DNA of 64,000 nucleotides from Lachnospiraceae bacterium (GCA_030526405.1 JAUNCZ010000001.1:62001-126000); one strand, 5' to 3'; shown: positions 7,913 through 18,353, numbered from the stretch's first letter. The notes: generated by a model from the sequence alone, not told the origin. Translations and numbers: made by a program.

Positions 7913-8758
7913 ATGGGAATTAAGACATATAACCCATATACACCTTCCAGAAGACATATGACCGGTTCTGATTTCTGTGAGATCACAAAATCTACACCTG
8001 AGAAATCACTGGTTGTTTCACTGAAAAAGAATTCTGGACGTAACAACCAGGGAAAGATCACCGTTAGACATCATGGCGGCGGAAGCAGAAGAAAATACAG
8101 ACTGATCGATTTCAAGAGAAATAAAGATGGAATCGCAGCTACTGTAACAGCTATCGAGTACGATCCAAACAGAACAGCAAACATCGCTCTGATCTGCTAC
8201 GCAGATGGACAGAAAGCATACATCCTTGCTCCAGAAGGACTTAAGGTTGGTATGAAAGTTATGAACGGTGAGAATGCTGAGGTTCGTGTAGGAAACTGCC
8301 TGCCACTGGCTAACATCCCAGTTGGTACTCAGATTCACAATATTGAGATGCATCCTGGAAAAGGCGGACAGCTGGTTCGTTCTGCAGGAGATGGCGCTCA
8401 GCTTATGGCTAAAGAGGGCAAATATGCTACACTTCGTCTGCCATCAGGCGAGATGAGAATGGTTCCTCTGAACTGCCGTGCAACAGTTGGTGTTGTTGGA
8501 AATGGAGAGCACAGCCTGATCAACGTTGGTAAGGCTGGTAGAAAACGTCACATGGGTATCCGCCCAACAGTTCGCGGTTCCGTAATGAACCCGAATGACC
8601 ATCCACACGGTGGTGGAGAGGGACGTGCTCCAATCGGTCGTCCAGGTCCATGTACTCCTTGGGGTAAACCTGCAATGGGTCTGAAGACAAGAAAGAAAAA
8701 TAAACAGTCCAACAAACTGATCGTTCGTAGACGTGATGGAAAAACACTGACAAAATAA
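7913..8758 (+). CDS. rplB: 50S ribosomal protein L2
   Basis: 281 residues starting [17 protein letters not shown]. An in-frame ATG lies 36 bases upstream, but AAAGGAGATACCGTA fits the start at 7913 and the family N-terminus begins there. L2 is needed for subunit association and peptidyl transfer. The conserved C-terminal motif [18 protein letters not shown], with the functional histidine, is at about residues 223-240. Confidence 0.98.
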   Translation: MGIKTYNPYTPSRRHMTGSDFCEITKSTPEKSLVVSLKKNSGRNNQGKITVRHHGGGSRRKYRLIDFKRNKDGIAATVTAIEYDPNRTANIALICYADGQKAYILAPEGLKVGMKVMNGENAEVRVGNCLPLANIPVGTQIHNIEMHPGKGGQLVRSAGDGAQLMAKEGKYATLRLPSGEMRMVPLNCRATVGVVGNGEHSLINVGKAGRKRHMGIRPTVRGSVMNPNDHPHGGGEGRAPIGRPGPCTPWGKPAMGLKTRKKNKQSNKLIVRRRDGKTLTK

Positions 8759-8769
8759 GGAGGTAACCA

Positions 8770-9048
8770 ATGGCTCGTTCATTGAAAAAAGGACCATTTG
8801 CTGATGCAAGCCTGTTAAAGAAAGTTGATGCTGCAAACGCATCTGGTGATAAAGCAGTTATTAAAACCTGGTCTCGCCGTTCTACTATCTTCCCTTCATT
8901 CGTAGGACTTACAATCGCAGTTCACGATGGAAGAAAACATGTGCCGGTATACGTTACTGAGGATATGGTTGGTCACAAACTCGGAGAGTTCGTAGCTACC
9001 AGAACCTACAGAGGACACGGCAAAGACGAGAAGAAATCTAGACGATAA
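8770..9048 (+). CDS. rpsS: 30S ribosomal protein S19
   Basis: 92 residues starting [18 protein letters not shown], which is typical. S19 binds 16S rRNA in the head next to S13. The motif [21 protein letters not shown] is at about residues 34-54. It lies 11 bases after rplB with an AAGGAGGTAACC site. Confidence 0.98.
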   Translation: MARSLKKGPFADASLLKKVDAANASGDKAVIKTWSRRSTIFPSFVGLTIAVHDGRKHVPVYVTEDMVGHKLGEFVATRTYRGHGKDEKKSRR

Positions 9049-9076
9049 GTAGTAGGCGAAAGGAGGTTATTTAGCA

Positions 9077-9463
9077 ATGGCTAAAGGACATAGAAGTCAG
9101 ATCAAGAGATCTAGAAATGAGAACAAAGATACAAGACCTTCTGCTAAACTGTCATACGCAAGAGTATCAGTTCAGAAAGCTTGTTTCGTACTGGATGCTA
9201 TCCGCGGTAAAGATGTAGAGACCGCGATCGCTATCCTGGCATACAACCCAAGATATGCTTCCAGCGTTATCAAAAAACTGCTGGAGTCCGCAATTGCAAA
9301 TGCTGAGAACAACAACGGACTTAGCAGAGAGAACCTGTATGTGGCAGAGTGCTTCGCTAACAAAGCTCCAACAATGAAGAGAATTCATCCAAGAGCTCAG
9401 GGTAGAGCATACCGCATTGAGAAGAGAACAAGTCACATCTCCATCGTACTTGATGAGAAATAA
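9077..9463 (+). CDS. rplV: 50S ribosomal protein L22
   Basis: 128 residues. L22 lines the exit tunnel through its hairpin, seen near KRIHPRAQGRAYRIEKRTSH (about residues 100-119), the region where macrolide-resistance changes occur; no obvious insertion is present. The N-terminus is about 15 residues longer than short forms (MAKGHRSQIKRSRNENKD), as is common in Clostridia. Confidence 0.97.
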   Translation: MAKGHRSQIKRSRNENKDTRPSAKLSYARVSVQKACFVLDAIRGKDVETAIAILAYNPRYASSVIKKLLESAIANAENNNGLSRENLYVAECFANKAPTMKRIHPRAQGRAYRIEKRTSHISIVLDEK

Positions 9464-9475
9464 GGAGGAGCAATC

Positions 9476-10132
9476 ATGGGACAGAAAGTTAATCCACACG
9501 GCCTCAGAGTCGGTGTAATTAAAGACTGGGATTCCAAATGGTATGCAGAAGGCGACTTCGCAGACTATCTGGTTGAGGATTATAACATCAGAAAATTCCT
9601 GAAGAAGAGACTTTACAGCGCAGGAATTTCTAAAATCGAGATCGAGAGAACAGCTGATCGTTGCAAAGTTATCGTTTACACAGCTAAACCAGGTGTTGTA
9701 ATCGGTAAAGGCGGAGCTGAGATCGAGAAAGTGAAAGCTGAGCTTTCCAAACTTACTTCCAAAAAACTGATCGTAGATATCAAAGAGGTTAAGAGACCAG
9801 ACCGCGATGCTCAGCTGGTTGCAGAGAACATTGCTCTTCAGCTTGAGAACCGTATCTCTTTCCGTCGTGCTATGAAATCTACAATGCAGAGAGCTATGAG
9901 AGCTGGCGCTAAGGGTATCAAAACATCCGTTTCCGGACGTCTTGGTGGAGCTGATATGGCTCGTACAGAGTTCTACAACGAGGGAACAATTCCGCTTCAG
10001 ACACTGCGTGCAGACATCGATTACGGTTTTGCAGAGGCAGACACAACTTACGGAAAAGTTGGTGTAAAAGCGTGGGTATACAATGGAGAAGTACTTCCGG
10101 TCAAAGGAACTAAGGAAGGGAGCGATAAATAA
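9476..10132 (+). CDS. rpsC: 30S ribosomal protein S3
   Basis: 218 residues. S3 forms part of the mRNA entry site and has mRNA helicase activity with S4. The KH-domain GXXG ([14 protein letters not shown]) lies near residues 76-89, and the C-terminal [17 protein letters not shown] is conserved. It ends two bases before rplP. Confidence 0.98.
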   Translation: MGQKVNPHGLRVGVIKDWDSKWYAEGDFADYLVEDYNIRKFLKKRLYSAGISKIEIERTADRCKVIVYTAKPGVVIGKGGAEIEKVKAELSKLTSKKLIVDIKEVKRPDRDAQLVAENIALQLENRISFRRAMKSTMQRAMRAGAKGIKTSVSGRLGGADMARTEFYNEGTIPLQTLRADIDYGFAEADTTYGKVGVKAWVYNGEVLPVKGTKEGSDK

Positions 10133-10134
10133 TT

Positions 10135-10572
10135 ATGTTAATGCCAAAAAGAGTTAAACGTCGTAAACAGTTCCGCGGATCCATGAGAGGAAAAGCACTT
10201 AGAGGAAACAAGATCACTAATGGTGAGTTCGGACTTGTAGCTGCTGAGCCATGCTGGATCAGATCTAACCAGATCGAGGCAGCTCGAGTTGCTATGACAC
10301 GTTACATCAAACGTGGTGGTAAAGTATGGATCAAAATCTTCCCAGACAAACCAGTATCAGCTAAACCAGCTGAGACACGAATGGGTTCTGGAAAAGGTTC
10401 TCTGGACTACTGGGTAGCAGTAGTTAAACCAGGCCGTGTAATGTTCGAGATCGCAGGTGTAGCTGAGGAGACAGCTCGCGAGGCTCTGCGTCTTGCTATG
10501 CATAAGTTACCATGTAAATGTAAAATCGTATCTCGTGCAGACTTAGAAGGCGGTGATAACAGTGAAGAGTAA
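10135..10572 (+). CDS. rplP: 50S ribosomal protein L16
   Basis: 145 residues starting [19 protein letters not shown], the standard start. L16 contacts tRNA at the A and P sites. [18 protein letters not shown], at about residues 84-101, is conserved and includes the Arg hydroxylated in some bacteria. It overlaps the probable rpmC start by 11 bases. Confidence 0.97.
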   Translation: MLMPKRVKRRKQFRGSMRGKALRGNKITNGEFGLVAAEPCWIRSNQIEAARVAMTRYIKRGGKVWIKIFPDKPVSAKPAETRMGSGKGSLDYWVAVVKPGRVMFEIAGVAEETAREALRLAMHKLPCKCKIVSRADLEGGDNSEE

Positions 10573-10765
10573 TAAATACGTAGAGGATTTACAGACCAAA
10601 ACAGTTGCTGAGCTGAATGAGGCTTTAGTAGCTGCAAAGAAGGAGCTCTTTAACCTGAGATTCCAGAATGCGACAAATCAGCTTGAGAACACAAGCAGAA
10701 TCAAAGAGGTTCGCAAAAATATCGCAAGAATTTCAACTGTAATTGCTCAGAAAGCAAATTCATAA
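10562..10765 (+). CDS. rpmC: 50S ribosomal protein L29
   Basis: 67 residues. The GTG at 10562 is chosen because AGAAGG sits about 11 bases before it and only two bases before an upstream GTG at 10553. The two-helix family pattern is present ([18 protein letters not shown] and [15 protein letters not shown]). L29 lies at the tunnel exit beside L23. It overlaps the end of rplP. Confidence 0.95.
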   Translation: MKSNKYVEDLQTKTVAELNEALVAAKKELFNLRFQNATNQLENTSRIKEVRKNIARISTVIAQKANS

Positions 10766-10797
10766 GGCAAGTCCTGTGAATTGAAAGGAGACAAATC

Positions 10798-11055
10798 GTG
10801 GTAGAAAGAAATCTTAGAAAAACACGTGTCGGAAGAGTAATCAGCGATAAGATGGACAAAACTATCGTTGTAGCTATCGAAGACTTTGTTAAACATCCAC
10901 TTTACAAAAAAACTGTAAAGAAAACATATAAACTGAAAGCTCATGATGAGAATAACGAGTGCAAGATCGGTGATACTGTAAAAGTTATGGAGACCAGACC
11001 ACTGTCTAAAGATAAAAGATGGAGACTGGTTGAGATCGTTGAGAGAGCTAAATAA
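10798..11055 (+). CDS. rpsQ: 30S ribosomal protein S17
   Basis: 85 residues with a GTG start behind AAGGAGACAAATC. The motif [20 protein letters not shown] and the later [20 protein letters not shown] are diagnostic. S17 is a primary 16S rRNA binder in the body of the small subunit. It lies in the spc half of the operon between rpmC and rplN. Confidence 0.97.
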   Translation: MVERNLRKTRVGRVISDKMDKTIVVAIEDFVKHPLYKKTVKKTYKLKAHDENNECKIGDTVKVMETRPLSKDKRWRLVEIVERAK

Positions 11056-11084
11056 TTGAAACTGCTATTAGGAGGAATACCAGC

Positions 11085-11453
11085 ATGATTCAGCAGGAGA
11101 GCAGATTAAAGGTTGCTGATAACACTGGAGCAAAAGAGATTCTTTGCATCCGTGTTCTCGGTGGATCTACTAGAAGATATGCTAACATCGGTGACATCAT
11201 TGTTGCTACTGTTAAAGATGCAACACCAGGTGGCGTTGTAAAAAAAGGTGATGTAGTTAAAGCTGTTGTTGTTCGTACCGTACACGGTGCACATCGTAAA
11301 GATGGTTCTTACATCAAATTCGATGAGAACGCAGCTGTAATTATCAAAGATGACAAGACTCCAAAAGGAACCCGTATTTTTGGACCAGTTGCCAGAGAGC
11401 TTCGTGAGAAACAGTTTATGAAAATTGTTTCCCTGGCTCCGGAAGTATTATAA
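11085..11453 (+). CDS. rplN: 50S ribosomal protein L14
   Basis: 122 residues, exact family length, starting [19 protein letters not shown]14 forms an intersubunit bridge and is the docking site for the silencing factor Rsf[21 protein letters not shown] near the C-terminus is conserved. Confidence 0.98.
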   Translation: MIQQESRLKVADNTGAKEILCIRVLGGSTRRYANIGDIIVATVKDATPGGVVKKGDVVKAVVVRTVHGAHRKDGSYIKFDENAAVIIKDDKTPKGTRIFGPVARELREKQFMKIVSLAPEVL

Positions 11454-11464
11454 GGAGGTCGGCA

Positions 11465-11773
11465 ATGTCAGTTAAGATCAAAAAAGGTGATACTGTTAAA
11501 GTAATCGCTGGAAAAGATAAAGATAAAGAGGGAAAAGTTCTTTCTGTAGATGTAAAGAACAACAAAGTAATCGTTGAGGGAATCAACATGATTACAAAAC
11601 ATGCAAAACCATCCATGCAGAATCAGCAGGGCGGAATTGTAAACAAAGAGGCTCCTATCGATATTTCCAACGTTATGTATCTGCACAAAGGTCAGGCTAC
11701 CAGAATCGGATACAAAATGGATGGAGACAAAAAAGTTCGTGTGGCTAAAAAGACCGGCGAAGTTATTGATTAA
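11465..11773 (+). CDS. rplX: 50S ribosomal protein L24
   Basis: 102 residues with an N-terminal KOW motif ([20 protein letters not shown], residues 5-24). L24 initiates large-subunit assembly. [15 protein letters not shown] is the conserved second half. Spacing to rplN is 11 bases and to rplE 19. Confidence 0.97.
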   Translation: MSVKIKKGDTVKVIAGKDKDKEGKVLSVDVKNNKVIVEGINMITKHAKPSMQNQQGGIVNKEAPIDISNVMYLHKGQATRIGYKMDGDKKVRVAKKTGEVID

Positions 11774-11792
11774 GTAGAGAGGAGGCCCTAAC

Positions 11793-12332
11793 GTGAGCAG
11801 ATTAAAAGAGTTATACAAGAATGAAATCGTCGACGCTATGACGAAGAAATTCGGATATAAGAACGTAATGGAAGTGCCGAAACTCGACAAGATCGTCATC
11901 AACATGGGTGTTGGTGAGGCAAAAGAGAATGCTAAGGTGCTTGACTCTGCAGTAGCAGACCTGGAGAAAATCGCTGGACAGAAAGTTGTAGTAACAAGAG
12001 CTAAAAAATCTGTTGCTAACTTCAAAATCCGTGAGAACATGCCAATCGGATGTAAAGTAACACTTCGTGGAGAGAAAATGTACGAGTTCGCTGATCGTCT
12101 GATCAACCTCGCTCTTCCTCGTGTACGTGACTTCCGTGGAGTAAATCCTAATGCTTTTGATGGCAGAGGTAACTATGCTCTTGGAATCAAAGAGCAGCTG
12201 ATCTTCCCTGAGATTGAGTATGATAAAGTAGATAAAGTACGTGGAATGGATATCATCTTCGTTACTACTGCTAAAACAGACGAGGAAGCTCGCGAGTTAC
12301 TGAAATGTTTCAATATGCCATTTGCGAAGTAA
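11793..12332 (+). CDS. rplE: 50S ribosomal protein L5
   Basis: 179 residues with a GTG start behind GAGAGGAGGCCCTAAC. L5 binds 5S rRNA and contacts P-site tRNA. The motifs [15 protein letters not shown] and [16 protein letters not shown] are typical. Confidence 0.98.
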   Translation: MSRLKELYKNEIVDAMTKKFGYKNVMEVPKLDKIVINMGVGEAKENAKVLDSAVADLEKIAGQKVVVTRAKKSVANFKIRENMPIGCKVTLRGEKMYEFADRLINLALPRVRDFRGVNPNAFDGRGNYALGIKEQLIFPEIEYDKVDKVRGMDIIFVTTAKTDEEARELLKCFNMPFAK

Positions 12333-12349
12333 TTTAGGAGGAGAAATTC

Positions 12350-12535
12350 ATGGCTAAAACATCTATGAAAATCAAACAGCAGCGTCCTGCTAAGTTCTCC
12401 ACAAGAGAGTACACTCGCTGCGGAATTTGTGGACGTCCACATGCGTATCTTAGAAAATACGGAATCTGTCGTGTATGTTTCCGTGAATTAGCATACAAAG
12501 GCCAGATCCCTGGCGTTAAGAAAGCTAGCTGGTAA
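12350..12535 (+). CDS. rpsN: 30S ribosomal protein S14, zinc type
   Basis: 61 residues, the short zinc-binding (rpsZ) form. Four cysteines in CGIC and CRVC, at residues 24, 27, 40 and 43, make the zinc knuckle. The zinc-free longer paralog that some Firmicutes use under zinc limitation is not in this window. It lies 17 bases after rplE with a TAGGAGGAG site. Confidence 0.98.
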   Translation: MAKTSMKIKQQRPAKFSTREYTRCGICGRPHAYLRKYGICRVCFRELAYKGQIPGVKKASW

Positions 12536-12557
12536 TTAAGGAGAGGAGGAAAACATC

Positions 12558-12959
12558 ATGGCAATGAGCGATCCAATTGCAGATATGCTGACAAGAATCC
12601 GTAATGCAAATGCGGCTAAACATGATACTGTAGATGTTCCGGCATCCAAGATGAAAATTGCTATCGCTGATATCCTTGTAAGAGAGGGATTCATCGCAAA
12701 ATATGATCTTGTAGATGCAGGTGCAGGCAAAAATATGCACATCACACTGAAATACGGTGTAGATAAAAATGAGAAAATCATCACTGGAATCAAGAGAATC
12801 TCTAAACCAGGTCTTCGTATTTATGTAAATAAAGAGGAGCTGCCAAGAGTACTTGGAGGAATGGGTATCGCAATCCTTTCCACAAACCAGGGTGTTATTA
12901 CTGATAAAGAGGCTAGAAAGCTTCAGGTAGGCGGAGAGGTTCTCGCATACGTTTGGTAA
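12558..12959 (+). CDS. rpsH: 30S ribosomal protein S8
   Basis: 133 residues, motif [20 protein letters not shown]. The start at 12558 gives a two-residue Met-Ala prefix; MSDP at 12564 is an alternative start behind the same GAGGAGG site. S8 binds central-domain 16S rRNA and in enterobacteria represses the spc operon. A stable hairpin follows before rplF. Confidence 0.97.
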   Translation: MAMSDPIADMLTRIRNANAAKHDTVDVPASKMKIAIADILVREGFIAKYDLVDAGAGKNMHITLKYGVDKNEKIITGIKRISKPGLRIYVNKEELPRVLGGMGIAILSTNQGVITDKEARKLQVGGEVLAYVW

Positions 12960-12976
12960 TAAGATGATCAACTGAA

Positions 12977-13007
12977 TAAAATCCTCGGTGTACTGCCGAG
13001 GATTTTA
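12977..13007 (+). promoter_or_regulatory. Stable hairpin inside the ribosomal operon
   Basis: TAAAATCCTCGG (12977-12988) pairs perfectly with CCGAGGATTTTA (12996-13007) over a seven-base loop, in the 121-base gap between rpsH and rplF. Only a short ATTTTATAT follows the stem. It may be a weak terminator that tunes downstream expression, or an mRNA processing site. Confidence 0.55.
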
Positions 13008-13080
13008 TATAGAAACTGAAAACAGAGAGGAACATGTGAGTCCTTTCCGAGAATCTAAGTTATTATAGGAGGAATAAGGT

Positions 13081-13620
13081 ATGTCACGTATCGGAAGACT
13101 GCCAGTAGCCATTCCAGCAGGTGTTACTGTTGAGATCAAAGAGGGCAATGACGTAACTGTTAAAGGACCAAAGGGAACTCTTCAGAGAGTACTTCCAGCT
13201 GAAATGTCTATCGTTGTTGAGGATGGAGCAGTTGTTGTTACCAGACCTAACGACTTAAAGAAAATGAAATCTCTGCACGGCCTGACAAGAACACTGATCA
13301 GCAACATGGTGACAGGTGTTAACGAGGGTTATGCAAAAGTTCTTGAGGTAAACGGTGTTGGTTACCGTGCAGCTAAACAGGGAAAGAAACTGGTTCTGAA
13401 CCTTGGCTACTCTCACCCAGTTGAGCTCGAGGATCCTGCAGGTCTTGAGTCCGTAGTAGAAGGAAACAAGATCACAATCAAAGGTATTGACAAAGAGAAA
13501 GTTGGTCAGTACGCAGCTGAGATCCGCGATAAGAGAAGACCTGAGCCATACAAAGGCAAAGGTATCAAATACGCTGATGAGGTTATCAGACGTAAAGTTG
13601 GTAAGACTGGTAAGAAATAA
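13081..13620 (+). CDS. rplF: 50S ribosomal protein L6
   Basis: 179 residues starting [16 protein letters not shown]6 supports the factor-binding site near the sarcin-ricin loop. The C-terminal signature [20 protein letters not shown] is intact (about residues 153-172). It begins after the structured gap, with TATAGGAGGAATAAGGT as ribosome site. Confidence 0.98.
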   Translation: MSRIGRLPVAIPAGVTVEIKEGNDVTVKGPKGTLQRVLPAEMSIVVEDGAVVVTRPNDLKKMKSLHGLTRTLISNMVTGVNEGYAKVLEVNGVGYRAAKQGKKLVLNLGYSHPVELEDPAGLESVVEGNKITIKGIDKEKVGQYAAEIRDKRRPEPYKGKGIKYADEVIRRKVGKTGKK

Positions 13621-13639
13621 TTTAAGGAGAGTTTGAATA

Positions 13640-14008
13640 ATGGTTAGTAAAGTATCAAGAACTCAGGTTCGCCAGAAAAAACATAGAAGATTACGTAATC
13701 ATATCGCTGGTACTGCTCAGAGACCACGTCTTGCAGTATTCCGCAGCAACAACCATATGTATGCTCAGATCATCGACGATCTGGCTCAGAAAACTCTGGT
13801 TTCTGCATCTACACTTCAGAAAGAGGTTAAAGCAGAGCTTGAGAAAACAAATGATGTTGCAGCTGCAGCATATTTAGGAACTGTTATTGGTAAAAAAGCA
13901 CTTGAGGCTGGTATTACAGAGGTAGTATTCGACCGTGGTGGTTTCATTTACCAGGGTAAGATTGCAGCACTTGCTGATGCAGCACGTGAAGCCGGTCTGA
14001 AATTCTAA
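13640..14008 (+). CDS. rplR: 50S ribosomal protein L18
   Basis: 122 residues. L18 binds 5S rRNA with L5. The basic N-terminus ([20 protein letters not shown]) and [16 protein letters not shown] are typical, as is [20 protein letters not shown] near the C-terminus. Confidence 0.98.
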   Translation: MVSKVSRTQVRQKKHRRLRNHIAGTAQRPRLAVFRSNNHMYAQIIDDLAQKTLVSASTLQKEVKAELEKTNDVAAAAYLGTVIGKKALEAGITEVVFDRGGFIYQGKIAALADAAREAGLKF

Positions 14009-14025
14009 AGAAAGGAGAAGAACAC

Positions 14026-14535
14026 ATGAGACACAACATCATTGATGCAAGCCAGTTCGAGCTGGAAGAAAAAGTTGTAGCCATCAAGAGAGTTAGCAAA
14101 ACTGTTAAAGGTGGACGTACCATGCGTTTTACTGCTTTAGTAGTTGTAGGAGACCGTAACGGACACGTTGGTGCAGGTCTTGGAAAAGCAGTTGAGATTC
14201 CGGAGGCAATCCGCAAAGGTAAAGAGGACGCAATGAAGAACCTTGTTTCTGTAGCAAGAGACGAGAACAATTCTGTAACTCATGACTTCGTTGGAAAATT
14301 CGGAAGCTCTGAGGTACTTCTGAAAAAAGCTCCAGAAGGTACTGGTGTTATCGCCGGAGGCCCTGCACGTGCCGTTGTAGAGCTTGCTGGTATCACCAAT
14401 ATCCGTACAAAATCTCTGGGCAATAACAACAAACAGAACGTTGTTTACGCTACAATCGAGGGTCTGAAACAGCTGAAGACTCCAGAAGAGGTAGCTAGAC
14501 TTCGTGGCAAATCTGTTGAAGAGATCTTTGCTTAA
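14026..14535 (+). CDS. rpsE: 30S ribosomal protein S5
   Basis: 169 residues. S5 takes part in decoding fidelity and mRNA unwinding. The double-stranded RNA-binding N-terminal domain includes [20 protein letters not shown] and [14 protein letters not shown], the loop where spectinomycin-resistance changes map; it looks wild type. A normal C-terminal domain follows. Confidence 0.98.
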   Translation: MRHNIIDASQFELEEKVVAIKRVSKTVKGGRTMRFTALVVVGDRNGHVGAGLGKAVEIPEAIRKGKEDAMKNLVSVARDENNSVTHDFVGKFGSSEVLLKKAPEGTGVIAGGPARAVVELAGITNIRTKSLGNNNKQNVVYATIEGLKQLKTPEEVARLRGKSVEEIFA

Positions 14536-14549
14536 GGAGGAGACACGGA

Positions 14550-14717
14550 ATGAAGGTTACATTAGTAAAGTCAACAATCGGATGTGTTCCGAAACATAAA
14601 AAAACTGTAGAAGCAATGGGATTAAAGAAACTTCATCAGACAGTAGAGCTTCCTGATAACGCTGCAACACGCGGACAGATCAAACAGGTTGCATATCTGC
14701 TGAAAGTTGAAGAGTAA
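14550..14717 (+). CDS. rpmD: 50S ribosomal protein L30
   Basis: 55 residues starting [23 protein letters not shown] at 14550 behind AAGGAGGAGACACGGA and stop at 14715-14717. The [20 protein letters not shown] segment identifies bacterial L30. It lies in the standard place between rpsE and rplO. Confidence 0.96.
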   Translation: MKVTLVKSTIGCVPKHKKTVEAMGLKKLHQTVELPDNAATRGQIKQVAYLLKVEE

Positions 14718-14739
14718 TTGCCTAGAAGGAGGTACCGTA

Positions 14740-15180
14740 ATGGACTTAAGTAATTTACAGCCGGCAGAAGGCTCTAAACACAGCAATAACTTCCGCAGAG
14801 GCCGTGGACATGGTTCAGGAAATGGTAAAACTGCTGGTAAAGGACACAAAGGTCAGAAAGCACGTTCTGGAGCACCAAGAATCGGTTTCGAGGGTGGCCA
14901 GATGCCATTATACAGAAGACTTCCTAAGAGAGGTTTCAACTGCCCAAGCTCTAAGGAAATCATCGGAATCAATGTAAGCGCTCTTAACAGATTTGAGGAT
15001 GGAGCAGAGGTATCTGTAGAGACTATGATCGAGTGTGGTCTCGTATCCAATCCAAGAGATGGCGTTAAGATCCTTGGAAACGGTGAGCTTACTAAAAAGC
15101 TTACTGTAAAAGCAAATGCATTCTCCGCATCTGCTAAAGAGAAAATCGAAGCTGCAGGTGGAACTATCGAGGTGATCTAA
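14740..15180 (+). CDS. rplO: 50S ribosomal protein L15
   Basis: 146 residues starting [20 protein letters not shown] behind AAGGAGGTACCGTA. An earlier in-frame start at 14707 would overlap rpmD and extend beyond the family N-terminus. The glycine-rich RNA-binding stretch [20 protein letters not shown] is at about residues 23-42. The stop overlaps the secY ATG by one base, coupling the translocon gene to the operon. Confidence 0.97.
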   Translation: MDLSNLQPAEGSKHSNNFRRGRGHGSGNGKTAGKGHKGQKARSGAPRIGFEGGQMPLYRRLPKRGFNCPSSKEIIGINVSALNRFEDGAEVSVETMIECGLVSNPRDGVKILGNGELTKKLTVKANAFSASAKEKIEAAGGTIEVI

Positions 15181-16490
15181 TGATTAAGACCTTAAAGAAT
15201 GCTTTTCGCATTAAGGAAATTCGCCGCAGACTTTTATATGTGGTGATGATGCTGGCTGTGATCCGTTTAGGATCACAGATCCCAGTTCCTGGTGTGGATT
15301 CCAGCTTCTTTAGTAATTTCTTTGCAAGTCAGAATAACGATGCATTTTCTTTCTTGAATGCATTTACAGGTGGGGGATTTTCTAATTTTTCGATTCTTGC
15401 ACTTAGCATTACTCCTTACATTACATCCTCAATTATCATGCAGTTGCTGACAATTGCATTTTCTTCCTTAGAGGAGATGCAGAAGGATGGTGAGGAAGGT
15501 CGTAAGAAAATGACAGCCATCACCCGTTATCTCACAGTTGGTCTTGCTATCTTTGAGTCCGTTTCCATGTGTATCGGATTCAGAAATCAGCTGATCCTTG
15601 AGTTTAATGCAGTGAATGTGATTGTTATTGTTGCAGCATTAACAGCTGGTTCCGCACTTCTGATGTGGATCGGAGAGCAGATCAACGAGAAAGGTATTGG
15701 AAACGGTATCTCAATCGTTCTTCTGATCAATATCGTATCCAGAATTCCTGCTGATCTGATTACTCTGTATGATAACTTCGCTAAGGGCAAAACAATTGCG
15801 AAAGCATCTCTTGCCTGGATGATTATCATCGCTGTAATTCTGGCAGTAATCGTTCTGGTTCTGATCCTGAATGGAGCTGAGCGCCGTATTCCGGTGCAGT
15901 ACTCCAAGAAGATGGTCGGAAGAAGAATGATGGGAGGTCAGTCTTCTCACATTCCTCTTAAGGTTAATACCGCAGGTGTTATCCCGATTATCTTTGCATC
16001 ATCAATCATGTCCTTCCCGGGAATTATCTGCTCCTTTGCAGGTAAAACTCCTACAGGAATCTGGGGCAAACTTCTGAATATGATGAGCTCAAGCAGATGG
16101 TTCAATCCAAGCGACTGGCTCTCATCTCTGGGACTTGTCCTCTATGTGGTACTCTGTATTTTCTTTGCATATTTCTATACTTCTATTACCTTCAACCCAA
16201 TTGAGGTTGCAGACAATATGAAGAAGCAGGGTGGTTTCATTCCTGGAATCAGACCTGGAAAACCAACTCAGGATTATCTTGAGTCAGTTCTGAAATATGT
16301 GATCTTTATCGGAGCTGTAGGACTTATGATCGTTGCAGTCATTCCATTTATCTTTAATGGTCTGTTCCATGCAAGCGTTTCCTTTGGAGGAACATCCTTG
16401 ATCATTATCGTATCTGTAATTCTTGAAACTCTGAAACAGGTTGAATCTATGATGCTTGTTCGTAATTACAAAGGTTTCTTGAATGATTGA
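15180..16490 (+). CDS. secY: Protein translocase subunit SecY
   Basis: 436 residues with ten hydrophobic segments. SecY is the channel of the SecYEG translocon in the plasma membrane. Conserved landmarks are LGSQIPVPGVD after TM1, ITPYITSSIIMQLL (plug/TM2 region), RRIPVQYSKKMVGRRMMGGQ in the cytosolic loop that receives SecA and ribosomes, and the C-terminal NYKGFL. It is translated directly after rplO (one-base overlap) and followed by a terminator-like hairpin, with adk starting 188 bases further on. Confidence 0.98.
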   Translation: MIKTLKNAFRIKEIRRRLLYVVMMLAVIRLGSQIPVPGVDSSFFSNFFASQNNDAFSFLNAFTGGGFSNFSILALSITPYITSSIIMQLLTIAFSSLEEMQKDGEEGRKKMTAITRYLTVGLAIFESVSMCIGFRNQLILEFNAVNVIVIVAALTAGSALLMWIGEQINEKGIGNGISIVLLINIVSRIPADLITLYDNFAKGKTIAKASLAWMIIIAVILAVIVLVLILNGAERRIPVQYSKKMVGRRMMGGQSSHIPLKVNTAGVIPIIFASSIMSFPGIICSFAGKTPTGIWGKLLNMMSSSRWFNPSDWLSSLGLVLYVVLCIFFAYFYTSITFNPIEVADNMKKQGGFIPGIRPGKPTQDYLESVLKYVIFIGAVGLMIVAVIPFIFNGLFHASVSFGGTSLIIIVSVILETLKQVESMMLVRNYKGFLND

Positions 16491-16508
16491 TAAGATTGTG
16501 CTATAGTG

Positions 16509-16545
16509 GGGTTGTGGTTCGTTGAACCACAACCCTTTTCTTTTT
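16509..16545 (+). terminator. Terminator-like hairpin after secY
   Basis: GGGTTGTGGTTC (16509-16520) pairs perfectly with GAACCACAACCC (16524-16535), followed by TTTTCTTTTT. A second small hairpin, CAGGAAAA/TTTTCCTG, follows at 16548-16569. Adk and the following genes may depend on readthrough or on a promoter in the A-rich stretch at 16610-16670. Confidence 0.85.
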
Positions 16546-16678
16546 AACAGGAAAATCTGTGTTTTCCTGTGGGAATCTGTAGAGGAGGAGGGGAGACGGT
16601 TTCCCTGTACTCTTCCCGGATACAAACAATTAAAAGTGGAAAAAGTCTATAAAAAATAAAAATGAGAGGTACACTATT

Positions 16679-17323
16679 ATGAAGATTATTATGCTGGGAG
16701 CACCTGGTGCTGGAAAAGGAACACAGGCAAAACAGATTGCAGCTAAATATGAGATTCCTCACATCTCCACCGGTGATATTTTCCGTGCAAACATCAAGAA
16801 CGGTACAGAGCTTGGAAAGAAAGCAAAAAGCTACATGGATCAGGGACTCCTTGTTCCGGATGAGCTGACCTGTGATCTTGTTGTGGATCGTATTTCTCAG
16901 GCTGATGCAGCCAATGGTTATGTACTGGATGGTTTCCCAAGAACTATCCCACAGGCAGAGGCATTAACAAATGCTCTGAATGCAAGAAACGAGAAAATTG
17001 ATTACGCTATCAATGTTGAGGTTCCTGACAGCAACATCGTAAACAGAATGGGCGGACGTCGTGCATGTCTGGGCTGCGGTGCTACTTATCACATCGAGTT
17101 CAACGCTCCAAAAACAGAGGGTGTTTGTGATGCCTGCGGAGCAGAGCTGGTTCTTCGTGATGATGATAAGCCAGAGACAGTTCAGAAGAGACTGAACGTA
17201 TACCATGAGCAGACTCAGCCACTGATCGAGTACTACAGCAAGGCTGGTGCTATGGTTGAGGTTGACGGAACTCAGGACATTGATGTTGTATTCCAGGATA
17301 TTGTTAAAATTTTAGGTGAATAA
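16679..17323 (+). CDS. adk: Adenylate kinase, zinc-lid type
   Basis: 214 residues. It interconverts ATP + AMP with 2 ADP. The P-loop [10 protein letters not shown] is at residues 7-16 and the AMP-binding STGDIFRAN follows. [13 protein letters not shown] is typical. The long lid contains four cysteines (CLGC and CDAC, roughly residues 127-152), the zinc-binding form usual in Gram-positive bacteria. It sits in the classic secY-adk-map order, two bases before map. Confidence 0.98.
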   Translation: MKIIMLGAPGAGKGTQAKQIAAKYEIPHISTGDIFRANIKNGTELGKKAKSYMDQGLLVPDELTCDLVVDRISQADAANGYVLDGFPRTIPQAEALTNALNARNEKIDYAINVEVPDSNIVNRMGGRRACLGCGATYHIEFNAPKTEGVCDACGAELVLRDDDKPETVQKRLNVYHEQTQPLIEYYSKAGAMVEVDGTQDIDVVFQDIVKILGE

Positions 17324-17325
17324 TA

Positions 17326-18081
17326 ATGTCTGTTTCAATTAAGAATGCTAGAGAGATCGAACTGATGCGCCATGCAGGAAAACTGCTGGAGCAGGTTCAC
17401 AACGAACTGGGAAAAATGATCCGTCCGGGCATTACCACTCTGGATATCGACAGAGCCGGTGAGAAGATGATCCGTGATCTGGGTTGTATTCCAAACTTCA
17501 AGAATTACAACGGCTATCCCGCATCCATCTGTACTTCAGTAAACGATGAGGTGGTACATGGAATCCCAAGTAAGAAGAGAGTTCTCCGCGAGGGTGATAT
17601 CATCAGCCTTGACGCAGGACTGATCTATGAGGGGTATCATTCCGATGCGGCAAGAACCTACGCGGTGGGCAACATTTCTCCTGAGGCTCAGAAGCTGATG
17701 GATGTGACCCGTGAGTCCTTCTTTGAGGGAATCAAGTACGCAAAGGCAGGACATCATCTCCATGAGATCTCCGCTGCCATCGGTAATTACTGCGAGAGCA
17801 GAGGCTATGGAGTTGTCCGGGATCTGGTGGGCCACGGAATCGGAACTCATCTCCATGAGGATCCCCAGATTCCAAACTTTGCCTGCAGAAGCCGCGGCAT
17901 CCGTCTCCGTCCCGGTATGACACTGGCCATTGAGCCAATGATTACCATGGGAACCTGGGAGGTTGCATGGCTGGACGATGACTGGACTGTTGTAACAGAA
18001 GACGGATCTCTTGCAGCGCATTATGAGAATACTGTCCTGATCACAGATGGTGAGCCTGAATTGCTTACACTGACTCTGTAA
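17326..18081 (+). CDS. map: Methionine aminopeptidase, type I
   Basis: 251 residues. It removes the initiator methionine from nascent proteins. The metal-site residues are in DAGLIYEGYHSDAARTYAVG (two Asp), GHGIGTHLHEDP (His), the IEPM motif and the final Glu in VVTEDGSLAAHYENT. It lacks the N-terminal zinc finger of longer forms. It starts two bases after adk and is followed 11 bases later by the KOW protein. Confidence 0.97.
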   Translation: MSVSIKNAREIELMRHAGKLLEQVHNELGKMIRPGITTLDIDRAGEKMIRDLGCIPNFKNYNGYPASICTSVNDEVVHGIPSKKRVLREGDIISLDAGLIYEGYHSDAARTYAVGNISPEAQKLMDVTRESFFEGIKYAKAGHHLHEISAAIGNYCESRGYGVVRDLVGHGIGTHLHEDPQIPNFACRSRGIRLRPGMTLAIEPMITMGTWEVAWLDDDWTVVTEDGSLAAHYENTVLITDGEPELLTLTL

Positions 18082-18092
18082 GGCAGGTGCCT

Positions 18093-18353
18093 ATGGTTCA
18101 GATAGAAAAAGGTATGTTTGCCAGAAGTCTGGCAGGTCATGACAAGGGACAGCTTTACGTCGTATGGGAGTACGACGAAACCTATGTATATCTTACAGAC
18201 GGCCGAATCCGTACACTGGACAGGCTGAAAAAGAAAAAAAGGAAACACGTGCAGGTTTCCAGAGAGATAGCACAGATTTCAGAGCAATGTCAGACTCAGA
18301 GTGTCATTGAGATGGAAATCAGAAAAGCAATTAAGGTGAAGGAGGACAAATAA
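18093..18353 (+). CDS. KOW-domain RNA-binding protein
   Basis: 86 residues. The ATG at 18093 is chosen because AAGGCAGG lies five bases before it; a GTG six bases earlier is possible. The N-terminal half has a KOW-like beta motif ([20 protein letters not shown]) and [17 protein letters not shown], as in the L14e/KOW-type small proteins found between map and infA in many Clostridia. A role in ribosome binding is probable by position and basic character. The last codon overlaps infA by one base. Confidence 0.85.
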   Translation: MVQIEKGMFARSLAGHDKGQLYVVWEYDETYVYLTDGRIRTLDRLKKKKRKHVQVSREIAQISEQCQTQSVIEMEIRKAIKVKEDK

